Of a stretch of 64,000 nucleotides of DNA, positions 35,173 through 45,052 are shown piece by piece. A program made the position numbers and the translations under genes. The stretch covers positions 62,001 to 126,000 of the forward strand of contig NZ_VSEY01000009.1 in assembly GCF_008086045.1 (NCBI RefSeq), given 5' to 3'. Positions within the stretch are counted from its first letter, which is position 1. Each line of letters opens with the position of its first letter. The notes beneath the pieces are model-generated. The model searched no databases and was not told where the DNA came from. It saw only the letters and a program-made list of their open reading frames with translations. The DNA is from Nonomuraea sp. PA05 (GTDB lineage: Bacteria; Actinomycetota; Actinomycetes; Streptosporangiales; Streptosporangiaceae).

Positions 35173-35695
35173 GGGGAGATCCGGGGTAGAGCCCGACCAG
35201 GGTAACCCAGAGCGCGCTGGCGGCATCGGGTTCGTGATGCGCGGCCCGCACCTCGTACCGTCCCTGCGGAAGATCCAGCCGCAACCTGTCGGGAGCCTCG
35301 GCACCGGGATAGACGGAGTCGAAGAGCACCAGCGGCTCCGTCACCGTCAGCCCGGCGATCGGCTCCCACCTGGCCGTTCCGGCGATCGAGCCGATCCCCG
35401 AGAGGATCTCCTGATCGCCGGCCAGGGCCAGGCGCTGCACGAGCAGGGAACGGTCGGGCAGGAACGTCGCCGGTGAGGGGTCGTCGGTCAGCGCCAGGGC
35501 GGCGTGGCCGGCGTGCTCGAAGACGGCCGCGAGCCCGGACAGCTCGCAGACCTTCCCGTAGTCGGTCTCCTCCTCCGGCGGGTCGTCGTCCTCGTCCGGC
35601 CCCACCGCGCCCTGCCAGGTCCCGACGAGGGATTCGGGCAGGGCGACGAGGGGGCCTCCCAGGGAGGTGATCCAGTTGAGGCCGGAGTTCTTCAC
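35162..35695 (-). CDS. Imm21-type immunity protein
   Basis: 177-residue protein resembling the Imm21 family of polymorphic-toxin immunity proteins: NWITSLGGPLVALPESLVGTW at the N-terminus, then the DYGKVCELSG and FLPDRSLLVQRL segments. Start GTG 35695 is one base after the stop of the Rhs toxin gene, the standard toxin-immunity order. It should bind and neutralise the C-terminal nuclease of that toxin inside the producing cell. The family call is by pattern recognition, the position supports it strongly. Confidence 0.75.
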   Translation of the reverse strand: MKNSGLNWITSLGGPLVALPESLVGTWQGAVGPDEDDDPPEEETDYGKVCELSGLAAVFEHAGHAALALTDDPSPATFLPDRSLLVQRLALAGDQEILSGIGSIAGTARWEPIAGLTVTEPLVLFDSVYPGAEAPDRLRLDLPQGRYEVRAAHHEPDAASALWVTLVGLYPGSPHAG

Positions 35696-35696
35696 G

Positions 35697-38600
35697 CTAT
35701 GGAGTGTTGACGAATCGCCTGGGCAGGATCAACCCCGACGCGGACTGCCGCCATCCGGAGGGATTTCGCCCGGTGAGCAGCCGCATCGTGAGGTTGCCCT
35801 GACGGTTCTGGCAGGTCGCGCAGTGCGGCAGGCCGACCTGCGGGGTTCCCCGCGGGACGAGCCCGGTGATCTCCATGTGGTCGAGGGTCCAGGCGCCCGA
35901 CGACCGGGGGCTGCTCGCGCCGCAGGAGTGGCAGCCGAACTGCTCTCCGACGCGCTGGACGATCCGCCGCTCTCGCGCGCTCATCTCGCCGAACGTCGAC
36001 AGGTTCACCGGCTCCACGGCGTTCGGGCCGGGGAACAGGAGGGACGCCTGGTCGGGACGGCACGGGTTGGTGTTGTGGACGAGGACCGGCGTGGCGCCCG
36101 TCAGCACGTAGTACGTGTGGATGTCGTCGACGGTCAGGTTGTGGACGCGTTGCTCGGCCGTCCACTTCTCGACTGCCTCGATCTGGACGTACGTGCCGGC
36201 GGAGGTGCGCAGCCACATGCCGGGTTCGAGGTCGCCGGCGTCGACCCAGCGGTCGAGCCGCGGCACCCAGAAGGGATGCCCGTCGGTCGCGGTGACGTCG
36301 GCGGTCTCGCCGGAACCGAGGTCAACCGTGATCTTGACGAGGTTCTTCTCCCCTTCCCCGGTGATCAGGGCGGTGACCGGTTTGGGTTCGGTGCGGCCGG
36401 TCTCCGGGTCGGTGGCGACGACCTGGTCGCCGACCCGTACGTTCTCGATCGGCTTGGCGGTGCCGTCCGCCAGCAGGACTTCGGTGTCCGGGGTGAAGCT
36501 GTTGAGTGCGCAGCCGCCCGTGGGCGCGTCCGTCCTGCGGAACCGCTGGGCGATGTCGCCCGCCCGTTCGGACGCCCACTCGACGGCGCGGCGGCCGGCC
36601 TGGGTGTTGCCGACGAAGTCGGCGGCGCGTTCGACCACCCTGAGCCTGCCGAGCGTGGCCTCGGCGCCCGCCTGGGCCACCGCCATGCCGGCCTCGGCCG
36701 CGCCTTCCTGCCAGGTCTTGCGGCCTTCCGCGATGTCGGTGACGGTGTTGGCGACCGTCCTGGCGCCCTGGTAGGCGCTGTAGGCGGTCATGCCCCACAT
36801 GACGCCCTTGCCGACGAGGACGGCGGCCGGGACGAGGAAGACCAGGTTGCCGTCCGGGTCGGAGTTCTGGACCGGGTTGTTGTAGCCGTAGCCGTACAGG
36901 TTGAGGTTGCCCGGGTTGTAGACGCCGTCGTTGCCCTCGCCGCCGAGGTAGTCCTCGATGACCGGGTCGGCGGACTTCCACACCTGCGTCCGCGGGTCGT
37001 AGTAGCGCGAGCCGTGGTAGTAGTACCCGGTCTCGGGGTCGAGCTCCTTGCCGGTGAACTGGTACGGGTTCGGCTGTCCCGGGCCTTCCTCGACCCAGGT
37101 CTCGCCGCCGGGGAAGTAGTTGAGGTGCTCGGCGAGCTTGCCGTTGCCGTCGGTGCCGAACGTGGTGGAGCCGACCTGGTCGCCGTGGTAGAAGAACTGG
37201 TCCTTCTCGAACACGCCGGACGGCCTGGTGGTCTTCGTGGCGATCCGGGTGGTGCCGACGAAGACGTGCTTGTACTCGGTCTGGTTGCGGGCCGTGTAGT
37301 TCTGGTTCGGGTACAGCGTGGTCTGCGAGCTGTCCTTGACCACCCGCTGTCCCTGGTCGTCGTAGGTGAAGCGGACGGTCGGCGGCTTGCGGTGGTCGTC
37401 GCAGGCCGAGGGGTCCTGCGGCTGGGTGTCGTTCTTGGCGGTGTCGTGCACGCAGGCCAGGCGGTTGTCCTCGTCCCAGATGAGCTGGCGGCGGGGCTTG
37501 CCGTGCTCATCGGACTCCTGGTCGACGAGGTTGCCGTTGCCGTCGTAGCGCATCGCGTCCGGGCCGACCCGGGTGGGCGCGTGCGGGCGGGAGCCGAAGC
37601 TGTAGACGTGCGAGTAAGTGGTGTCCTGCTGCACCTTCTCGCTGCCGTTGCTGGCGACGACGGCGTGCCGCTGCTGCTTGCCGACGATGTTGTGGACGGT
37701 GTCGTAGGTCAGCCGGAGCGCGTAGACGTCGGTGGTGCCGACGTTCGGCGTGTACTGGCCGGAGGCCTGGGTCAGCCGGTACAGGTTGTCGTAGACGTAG
37801 GTCTGCGTGGACGGCCCGCCCAGCTTGGGCGTGGTGGAGCTGTCGGGGATGTTGGTGTCGTTCTGCAGCCGGGTGATGTTGCCGGCGTCGTCGTAGCTGT
37901 AGCGGTAGCGCTGGAACTCGTAGCCCGTGGGCAGGGTGGAGCTGAGCAGCGCCAGGCTGCGGTCGGCGGCGTCGTAGCCGAAGGTGGTGCTGGTGCCGTT
38001 GCCCAGGGTGACCTTGGTGCGCTGCTCGAACTTGTCGTACTGCAGGTCGCGCAGGTACGGGTAGCTGTGGCCGCCCTTGACGCCGGTGGCGGTGATCACC
38101 TGGCCGCCGGAGTCGTAGCCGTAGGTCAGCACCTCCCCGTCGGGGTAGGTGAGCTGCAGCACCCGGCCGAAGCTGTCGTGGCGGTAGCCGGTGGTGAAGG
38201 TCTTCGTGTGGTAGCTCGGGCCCGGCAGCGTCTTGCTCTCCGAGACGACCTCGCCCAGCGGCCCGTACTGGCGGGTGGTCACGCCGCCGGCGTCCTCGAC
38301 CTTGGTGACCCTGCCCGCGCCGTTGTAGGGCGCGCCGGGGCCGCCGTAGGTGTAGCGGACGTCGTTGGCCTGGAAGACCGGGTAGTCGATCTTGACGAGC
38401 CGATCGAAGTCGTACTCGTAGGTGATCTTCTTGTCCCGGTCGTCCAGGTTCGCGGTGACCGTGCTGGTCGTGTTGCCGGCCAGGTCGTAGGCGGTGACCG
38501 TGCGGCCGGAGTCGGGGCTCGACACCGTGGTGCGGCGGCCGAGGTCGTCGTAGGCGCTGGTCGTCTGGTTGTCCTGGTCGTCGGTGACCTTGGTGAGCTG

Positions 38601-41600
38601 GCGCAGCGGGTCGTAGACGTAACTGGTCCACAGCGGCGGGCCGCCGTTGACCGGGTTCGGCTCCCGCACCGAGGTCTTCAGCTCCCGCACGTCGGTGAAG
38701 GTCGCCTTGGTGTTGCCCTCGGCGTCGGTCACCGCGGTGGAGAACTGCCTGGCGCCGGAACGGTCGTCGCCGAAGCCGTACGCCGTCGTGCTGCTCGTGC
38801 CGTCCGGCAGGACGGTCTGCAGCAGCCGGTCCTGCACGTCGTAGCTGCTCGTGGTCGGGTAGACGCGGTCGAAGGCGGCGTTGAGCCGGACGTTGGCGGC
38901 GCCCTTGGGCTCGCTGAGCGGGTAGTACTGCTCGGCCGTGCGGCCGAACTCGTCGAAGACCGTCCGGCCCGAGACCGTCATGCCGTCGGCGCCGGCGATC
39001 CTGGCGTCCTTCTTGGTCTGCACGACCCTGGCCAGTCCGTCGACGAAGGTGACGGTGTCGATGGTGTCGGCCTTGACGGTGCCGTCCGAGGCCCGGTCGA
39101 GGTGGCGGGTGACCGCGTACGGGACCGTCGCCTCGGGGTGGTACTCGAACGCGATGGTCGGCCTGCCCGCGCCCGCGTCGTGCGGCCCGGTCACGGTGGC
39201 GACCCGGCCCGCGTCGTCGTAGGTGTGGACCATCCGCTGGTTGTTGATGTCCACCGAGGTCTCGGTCTCGCCGAACCTGAGGTTGTACGTGGCCGAGGAC
39301 CGGTAGCCGTGGCTGTCCAGGATCGAGGTGACGTAGGTGCCGGTCACCTCGTCGTAGCCGTAGGTGCGCTGGAAGCGCTGCCCCTTGTGGTTGGCCGGCG
39401 CGGTGAGTGTGGCGACCGTGCCGTTCGGGTTGTAGGTGGCGTCGGTGACGGCGGCCTTGTCGTCGTCCAGCCTGGCCCGGTGCCGGGTGAGGTTGCCGGT
39501 GGCGCAGTCGACGTCGGCCTCGCTGCGCCGCATCACCTTGCCGCCGCCGCGCACCTCCGACTTGTTGGCGATGCCGACGATGTAGGTCTCCGCGCAGGCT
39601 GTGTAGGCGGTGGTGGTGACCACGTCGTCGGCGCTGCCGCTCTCGCCGTGGTCGGTGTTCCTGATCTGGTTGCCGTACTTGTCGTAGGCCAGCTCCGTGC
39701 GGGTCTGCTTGCCCGGCGTGGGCTGGCCCTCGTACCAGCGTTCATCCGTGCGGACCAGCGTGGGGAAGATGGAGGCGGTGGTGCTGCCGCCGTTGCCCGC
39801 CCCGCCGGTGGCCACGTCGCGCAGCTCGTACGTCTGCAGTTGCTCGGTGAACGGCCTGCCTTCGCCGTCGGCCATGAGCGTGCGGGTGAGCAGGCCCTTC
39901 GTGTAGTGGCCGGTGGTGTCGTAGGTGAAGGCCTGCGTCCGGTAGACGCCGTCGTTCCTGTCGCGGGCCTGCGCCGTCACCGACGCGTAGCCGCGGAACT
40001 CCCGCTCCAGCCGGTCGAACACGCCGCCCGCGTAGGTGAAGGTGGTGCGCTGGACGTCCTCGCCGTCCCCGGCCAGGCCGTCGTGGCTGCTGACCGAGCT
40101 GAGCACGAACCGCGAGCCCGGCAGGTCGTAGGTGTTGCCGTCGCGGGTGTAGTCCAGCTCGATCGTCGCGCCCAGCGGCCGCTTGACCGTCTTGAGGAGG
40201 TTCGTCCGGCCGGTCTGGTTGGCCGCCACGGTGAGCTGGTCGTCCGCGCTGGAGGCCAGGTGGTCGGCGAAGCCGTCGCCGTTGATGTCCCTGATCATCT
40301 GGGAGGCGCGCGAGGCGCCCGTGGAGGTGTCGGCGCCCGGGTTGATGATGACGAACCCGCCGAACCCGAACGCGATCGGGATCGAGATCGTGAAGTACGC
40401 GCCCGCGCCCAGCCGGGCGTTGACGTCGCTGCTCACGCCGGACAGGCTGCCCGCGAACTCGACCGGGGCGGCGAACCCGCTGCCGGTGTTGATCGCCACC
40501 CGGATCGGCGACCCGGCGAACACCCGGTCGGCCAGGTTGTCGCCGTTGACGTCGGCCAGGGTCGCCGAGGTGGTGCTGTCGCCCTGGTTGAGCGACGCGC
40601 CGCCGGCGAAGCCGTAGAAGTCGGTGTTGAAGCCGATGTTCACGCCGGAGTTGTCGCTGCTGCCGTCGTTGAGCGGCCCGCCCGGCCACGGCTCGGGCGC
40701 GGCGAACCGGTAGCCGAGGTTCAGCGCCGCGCGCCCGTCCTCGAACACCCGGTCGGGCAGCTCGTCGCCGTTGATGTCGAGCAGGTCGGTCTCGGCGTCG
40801 GACGTCCCGGAGCCGAGGTTCCCGCCGATGCCCAGCGGCGGCATGTCGTTGCCGGACGACGACGTGCCGGCCGACCTCGTCCCGCTCGGCGCGGCGTCGC
40901 CGCGGCCGGTGGCGATGGTACGGGCCGCGCTGCCCGCGTTGGCGTTGCCGGACCTGTTGTCCGAGGAGCGCACGGCCCCGCCCGGCGTGTCGCCGCGCGT
41001 CTGTCCGAGCACCCCTGACGGGTCGGTGTACTGGATGCCGCCCGCTCCCACCACGTCGGGGAAGCCGTCGGCGTTCATGTCGAAGTAGTCCAGCTCGCCG
41101 CTGGAGGTGCCGGTGGCGACGCTGCCGCCGACCGTGCCGACCTCGCCGCCGACGCTGCCGGTCACCGAGATCTGCTGCGAGCGCGACATGCGCGGCACGG
41201 CCCGCACGCCGGACACGTCCGCCGTCGTGGGCAGCCCGATCGACTGGCCGCCCAGCCGCGAGCTGGTCACCGTCGCGCCCGAGACCGACAGGTCCTCACC
41301 GGAGGCCCAGCGGTCGCGGTCCGGCTCCGGCACGAACAGGATGGCGTTCGGCGGGGTGACCCGCGGGTCCTGCTCGAACTCCGCCAGGTCCCGCTCGGGA
41401 TCGACGTCCTGCGGCAGCTCGGACTGCAGGTCCGCCATGCTGTCCAGGTCGCCCTGCCTGATCGGCTGGGTGGCCCGGTCGCCGTTGCCGTTGTAACCGA
41501 CGTACGCCCAGCCGCGGTACGGCCGCCCGTAGACGCCCTCAGGGGCGGGGCTGTTGACCGTCGCCGCCGTCTCCACGCCGTCCACCAGCGCCGACCCCGC

Positions 41601-44600
41601 GGTCAGCAGCCCGGTCGCCGCCGTGAACTCGAAGAACAGCTCGTCCCCTGCGGCGGCCTCGACCTGCAACGGCACCGGCTCCGCGCCCAGCGTGACGTTC
41701 TGCTTGGCCAGCAGCGCGCCCGGCTTCTTGACGGTGAAGGTCACCTGGCCGGTGGCGCCGTCGGCGGCGACCGGCTGCGGGGTGATCGTCAGCGTCCCGG
41801 CCGCCGCGACGGCGTGCGGCCGCGGCGGGGCGGTCGCGTCCGAGACGGGGTAGGTGTCGATGTCGTACGGCGCGGAGAACTCCTGGCCGAACTCGTCCGG
41901 CACCGGCGCGGCCTCGGTGTAGGCGGCCGTCGGCTTCCAGGCCAGGGCGGTCACGTCGATCGGCGAGTCCGTCCTGACCCGCCACGTCAGTTCCTGGCCC
42001 TTGGTGACCTGCACCGTCGCGGCCACCGGCACCTCGCCGGTGAAGGCCGCGGGCACCTGCCGCTCGAACACCGGCGTCCCCGCGCGGCTGATCACGATGG
42101 TCAGGTCGTCGGTGGTGGCGGCGCTCTTGGTCAGCGCGCCGCCCAGGTCCAGGGTGCCGTCGCGGGGCACGGTCACGCTGGCCGCGCGCCCGGCCAGCGT
42201 GAAGTCGTCCGCCGCCGTGTAGGAGGTCAGCGGCAGGCCGTTGGCGTCGGCCGTCTCCGGCAGGCCGGTGTAGGTGACCTTCGGGTTCCAGGTCACCCGG
42301 TCGGCGGCGCCGTCGTGCACCGACCCGACCCGGAAGTACAGGTGCTGGCCCTTGCTCACCTCGATGGCGGCCACACCCTGCGGCGCGTGCTCGCCTCGGT
42401 CGTCCGCCTCGATCCGCGCCGACCACAGCTCGTCGTTCTCGTGCTGGACGGCCACCCGCACCCCGTCCGGGCCGGCGAACGCGGGCAGCTCGCCCTCGGC
42501 CTCGTCCAGCCGGGCGGCGCCGGTGACGGCGACCGTGCCGTCGAACGGGGCGGTCCACCGGCGCACGGTGTCCACCAGCGGGAACGACTGCTCGCGCCGC
42601 TCGCGGTCCTGCGCGTAGTCGGGCAGCAGCCCGTCGGCGTCCGCCTCGCTGCCGCCGATCGGCACCGGCGTGTCGCCCGCCGCGCCGAACACCGGCACGC
42701 CGTCGGCGCCGACCCGGCCGAACAGCACGCTCTCCCCGTTGACCAGGTCGGTGATGCCGTCGGCGTTGACGTCGCTGAAGTACCGGTCGGTGGTGCTGAT
42801 CGTGTCGACGTAGTCCAGTTGCACCGCGCCCGCGCCCGGGTAGGCCTCGACGCCGACCGTGCGGGAGCTGGAGTCCTGCTCGAAGATGCCGGGCAGGTTG
42901 CGCAGCGGCGTCGTCTGCGCGGCGAAGCGCGGCTCGCCGCCCGGCTTGGACAGGTTCTTGCGGAAGACGTATCCGTCCCCGCCCTCGAACACCTTGTCCG
43001 GCAGGCTGTCGCCGTCCACGTCGATCAGGGCCAGCAGCCCCTCGTCGGAGCCGCGGCTGAAGCCGGCCTTCACGCCGACCGAGTTGCGCTTGCTGGGCAG
43101 CGGCCCCCAGCCGGTGTAGAGGTGCCCGCCCGCGCTGGTGGAGGTGTTGCCGTTGATCGCGCCGGCCTCGCCCGCGCCGGGACGGACGCCGTTGACCAGC
43201 CCGTTGGACAGGCCGTCGTCGGGCGAGGTCCAGTCCACCCGTTCGAACGCGGTGTAGTTGCCGGCGGCGTCGCGGATGTCGTCGAAGTAGCCCAGTTCGT
43301 GGCTGTTGAACAGCTTCCCGGCGGCGTCGTACTGCTGGATCTTCGACAGCAGCGTCTTGCCGAACGCGCCCCGCGCGTACACGAAGTCGTAGCGGCGGAT
43401 CGGCTCCGCGCCCAGCCGCACCTCGATCCGGCGCAGCAGGTCGGCCACCACGTGCTTGAACCCGCCCAGCGCGTTGATCGACACGTCGGGGCGGCGCGGC
43501 TCGCCGAGCTCGCGGTCGCGCACGAACGTCACCGAGTACGGGCCGTCGGCGTCGCCCAGGCCCGTGTAGTTCGCCTTCTTCAGGTAGAGCGCGCGGCCGG
43601 CGACCGTTCCGCCCGCCACCCCGGTGTCCTCGACGGCCGCGTACTGGTAGCGCATCGTGTTGCCGTTGGGGTCGCGCACCTCGCGCAGCGCCCAGGTGAA
43701 GACGTTGCCCGCGTCGTCGGCCAGCACGGCCCCCTCGCCGCCGTACGTGTACCGGGTGCCGGACTTGTCGGTCACCTCCCAGCCGTACGTCTTCGGCGAG
43801 TCGCCCTTGCGCACGATCCGCGAGAACTGACCCTCCACCCGCTGGTGGAACACCTTGTCGGCGGTCCGGGCCGCCGGCGTCCCCCGGTGCGCCACCGGGG
43901 TGAGCTGCTCCCCGGCGAGCACGTACGTCTCGGTCTCCTTGTCCGCGTCGTAACGCGGCACGCCCCACCGCGTGTCGATCGAGATCGACGGCAGCGACAG
44001 ATCCCAGCCGACGCCCATCCAGCCGTTCACCGACGCCGAGGAGTAGTTCACGGCCAGCGACGGCTGCATGTCCTCGCGGCCCGCGGGCAGCTCGATCGGG
44101 TACGACAGCCGGGCCTCGCCCTGGTTGTTGGCCGACGGCTCACCGATCTGGTTGACCTTCGCCGACGGGTTGCCCGCCTGGATGCCGGTGATCTCCGTCG
44201 GGTCGGAGGACACCTGCTCGGGCCCCTCCGGCGCGGTCACCGTGGCGTTCACCATGTCGGTGAAGTGGTCGGTCCTGGAGACGATGAGCTGCTGCTCGGT
44301 GTCCACCGCGACCCGCACCAGCGCCCGCCAGCAACTGCTCTCCTCGTCGAAGAAGAACGTCCGCACGTCCTCCGGCGTCAGCCCGGCCGCGGCCAGCTTC
44401 TCCGTGTCGTACGGCAGGCTGATCGTGATGTCCTGCTCGAACTCGAACGGCGTCGGCGTGAACCGGTAACCGGCCCGCGGCGCGTCGGTCACGTTGTCCA
44501 TCCCGGCGCCCAGCACCGGTAGCTCCGCCTCGGTCAGCGGCGTGATGCCGATCTCGGTCGGCTCGTCCAGCGCCGTGCTGCCGATGTCCAGCCGCGCCTC

Positions 44601-44801
44601 GTCGTGGGTGATCGTCTTGGGGCCCTTGGCGTCGGCGGTCGCCTTGTGGGCCGTCCGCTGAACGGCGGCCGGGCCCGGGGCTCCGGGGATGCAGTCGGTG
44701 GGGACGGGCTGCTCCGCGGCTGCGCTCTGGGTGGTCGCGGGGACCAGGACGGCTGTTGTCAGGGTGAGGGATGTGAGCACGCATAAGACGCGTGAACGCA
44801 T
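35697..44801 (-). CDS. secreted SpvB/TcaC-Rhs polymorphic toxin with Hint domain and HNH-like nuclease
   Basis: 3,034-residue exported toxin. A Sec signal peptide (about 1-30, VLCVLTSLTLTTAVLVPATT) precedes an SpvB-like domain (about 220-370) and several FG-GAP/VCBS calcium-type loops (DVDGDSLPD about 584, DVNADGITD about 677, DMNADGFPD, DINGDELPD, DVNGDNLAD, DINGDGFAD up to about 1510), as in TcaC/TcdB toxin-complex proteins. RHS/YD repeats run about 1770-2650 and end at the Rhs core GYGYNNPVQNSDPDGN. A Hint autoprotease follows (about 2764-2910, SFTPDTEVLLADG to VLVHN), releasing a 122-residue tail with CHSC, CATC and LDHMEI, a zinc-finger HNH-type nuclease. ATG 44801 is used; codon 6 is TTA. 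The immunity gene follows directly. Confidence 0.9.
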   Translation of the reverse strand: MRSRVLCVLTSLTLTTAVLVPATTQSAAAEQPVPTDCIPGAPGPAAVQRTAHKATADAKGPKTITHDEARLDIGSTALDEPTEIGITPLTEAELPVLGAGMDNVTDAPRAGYRFTPTPFEFEQDITISLPYDTEKLAAAGLTPEDVRTFFFDEESSCWRALVRVAVDTEQQLIVSRTDHFTDMVNATVTAPEGPEQVSSDPTEITGIQAGNPSAKVNQIGEPSANNQGEARLSYPIELPAGREDMQPSLAVNYSSASVNGWMGVGWDLSLPSISIDTRWGVPRYDADKETETYVLAGEQLTPVAHRGTPAARTADKVFHQRVEGQFSRIVRKGDSPKTYGWEVTDKSGTRYTYGGEGAVLADDAGNVFTWALREVRDPNGNTMRYQYAAVEDTGVAGGTVAGRALYLKKANYTGLGDADGPYSVTFVRDRELGEPRRPDVSINALGGFKHVVADLLRRIEVRLGAEPIRRYDFVYARGAFGKTLLSKIQQYDAAGKLFNSHELGYFDDIRDAAGNYTAFERVDWTSPDDGLSNGLVNGVRPGAGEAGAINGNTSTSAGGHLYTGWGPLPSKRNSVGVKAGFSRGSDEGLLALIDVDGDSLPDKVFEGGDGYVFRKNLSKPGGEPRFAAQTTPLRNLPGIFEQDSSSRTVGVEAYPGAGAVQLDYVDTISTTDRYFSDVNADGITDLVNGESVLFGRVGADGVPVFGAAGDTPVPIGGSEADADGLLPDYAQDRERREQSFPLVDTVRRWTAPFDGTVAVTGAARLDEAEGELPAFAGPDGVRVAVQHENDELWSARIEADDRGEHAPQGVAAIEVSKGQHLYFRVGSVHDGAADRVTWNPKVTYTGLPETADANGLPLTSYTAADDFTLAGRAASVTVPRDGTLDLGGALTKSAATTDDLTIVISRAGTPVFERQVPAAFTGEVPVAATVQVTKGQELTWRVRTDSPIDVTALAWKPTAAYTEAAPVPDEFGQEFSAPYDIDTYPVSDATAPPRPHAVAAAGTLTITPQPVAADGATGQVTFTVKKPGALLAKQNVTLGAEPVPLQVEAAAGDELFFEFTAATGLLTAGSALVDGVETAATVNSPAPEGVYGRPYRGWAYVGYNGNGDRATQPIRQGDLDSMADLQSELPQDVDPERDLAEFEQDPRVTPPNAILFVPEPDRDRWASGEDLSVSGATVTSSRLGGQSIGLPTTADVSGVRAVPRMSRSQQISVTGSVGGEVGTVGGSVATGTSSGELDYFDMNADGFPDVVGAGGIQYTDPSGVLGQTRGDTPGGAVRSSDNRSGNANAGSAARTIATGRGDAAPSGTRSAGTSSSGNDMPPLGIGGNLGSGTSDAETDLLDINGDELPDRVFEDGRAALNLGYRFAAPEPWPGGPLNDGSSDNSGVNIGFNTDFYGFAGGASLNQGDSTTSATLADVNGDNLADRVFAGSPIRVAINTGSGFAAPVEFAGSLSGVSSDVNARLGAGAYFTISIPIAFGFGGFVIINPGADTSTGASRASQMIRDINGDGFADHLASSADDQLTVAANQTGRTNLLKTVKRPLGATIELDYTRDGNTYDLPGSRFVLSSVSSHDGLAGDGEDVQRTTFTYAGGVFDRLEREFRGYASVTAQARDRNDGVYRTQAFTYDTTGHYTKGLLTRTLMADGEGRPFTEQLQTYELRDVATGGAGNGGSTTASIFPTLVRTDERWYEGQPTPGKQTRTELAYDKYGNQIRNTDHGESGSADDVVTTTAYTACAETYIVGIANKSEVRGGGKVMRRSEADVDCATGNLTRHRARLDDDKAAVTDATYNPNGTVATLTAPANHKGQRFQRTYGYDEVTGTYVTSILDSHGYRSSATYNLRFGETETSVDINNQRMVHTYDDAGRVATVTGPHDAGAGRPTIAFEYHPEATVPYAVTRHLDRASDGTVKADTIDTVTFVDGLARVVQTKKDARIAGADGMTVSGRTVFDEFGRTAEQYYPLSEPKGAANVRLNAAFDRVYPTTSSYDVQDRLLQTVLPDGTSSTTAYGFGDDRSGARQFSTAVTDAEGNTKATFTDVRELKTSVREPNPVNGGPPLWTSYVYDPLRQLTKVTDDQDNQTTSAYDDLGRRTTVSSPDSGRTVTAYDLAGNTTSTVTANLDDRDKKITYEYDFDRLVKIDYPVFQANDVRYTYGGPGAPYNGAGRVTKVEDAGGVTTRQYGPLGEVVSESKTLPGPSYHTKTFTTGYRHDSFGRVLQLTYPDGEVLTYGYDSGGQVITATGVKGGHSYPYLRDLQYDKFEQRTKVTLGNGTSTTFGYDAADRSLALLSSTLPTGYEFQRYRYSYDDAGNITRLQNDTNIPDSSTTPKLGGPSTQTYVYDNLYRLTQASGQYTPNVGTTDVYALRLTYDTVHNIVGKQQRHAVVASNGSEKVQQDTTYSHVYSFGSRPHAPTRVGPDAMRYDGNGNLVDQESDEHGKPRRQLIWDEDNRLACVHDTAKNDTQPQDPSACDDHRKPPTVRFTYDDQGQRVVKDSSQTTLYPNQNYTARNQTEYKHVFVGTTRIATKTTRPSGVFEKDQFFYHGDQVGSTTFGTDGNGKLAEHLNYFPGGETWVEEGPGQPNPYQFTGKELDPETGYYYHGSRYYDPRTQVWKSADPVIEDYLGGEGNDGVYNPGNLNLYGYGYNNPVQNSDPDGNLVFLVPAAVLVGKGVMWGMTAYSAYQGARTVANTVTDIAEGRKTWQEGAAEAGMAVAQAGAEATLGRLRVVERAADFVGNTQAGRRAVEWASERAGDIAQRFRRTDAPTGGCALNSFTPDTEVLLADGTAKPIENVRVGDQVVATDPETGRTEPKPVTALITGEGEKNLVKITVDLGSGETADVTATDGHPFWVPRLDRWVDAGDLEPGMWLRTSAGTYVQIEAVEKWTAEQRVHNLTVDDIHTYYVLTGATPVLVHNTNPCRPDQASLLFPGPNAVEPVNLSTFGEMSARERRIVQRVGEQFGCHSCGASSPRSSGAWTLDHMEITGLVPRGTPQVGLPHCATCQNRQGNLTMRLLTGRNPSGWRQSASGLILPRRFVNTP
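35700..36071 (-). other. C-terminal nuclease toxin module of the Rhs protein
   Basis: The tip released by Hint cleavage after VLVHN. Two Cys pairs (CHSCGA and CATCQNRQGN) frame the LDHMEITGL motif, consistent with a treble-clef HNH nuclease that cuts DNA or RNA of competitors. It is immediately followed by its probable immunity gene. Confidence 0.7.
36068..36515 (-). other. Hint (pretoxin) self-cleaving domain of the Rhs protein
   Basis: Starts CALNSFTPDTEVLLADG and contains VRVGDQVVATDPETGR, TDGHPFWVPRLDRW and VHNLTVDDIHTYYVL, ending VLVHN with the conserved His-Asn. Cleavage after the Asn separates the nuclease tip from the Rhs shell. Confidence 0.85.
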
Positions 44802-45052
44802 ACTGATCACGTTCACCACTCCAAGCTCGGGACTGTTCGCACTGAGGGGGGTGCAGGACTTGGCCGGGGGGCTGCGTAGGTGATCAGCGCCGCGCCTTAT
44901 CGATAACATCGGCGATCAGGGCTGTCCAGGGCCCAGAGTGGCCACGCTCCGGAGTTGCCGTCTGACGCAGGCCTGTGGCCAGGCAGATCAACTCGGTATT
45001 TGATTACGGACCGTAAGGATAAGGGTTCATTCGTCGCGGCCGAAAACGGCGA

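Noticed and set aside
35667..41018. A 1,783-codon open frame on the plus strand opposite the Rhs toxin
   Set aside because: It is the GC-rich mirror of the toxin gene; the predicted protein is Val/Gly/Arg-rich without motifs and the minus frame carries clear SpvB, Rhs, Hint and nuclease domains.
35697..44801. SpvB ADP-ribosyltransferase toxin
   Set aside because: Only the N-terminal SpvB-type domain shared with Tc toxins is present; the catalytic ADP-ribosyltransferase part is missing and the toxic tip is a nuclease-like domain.
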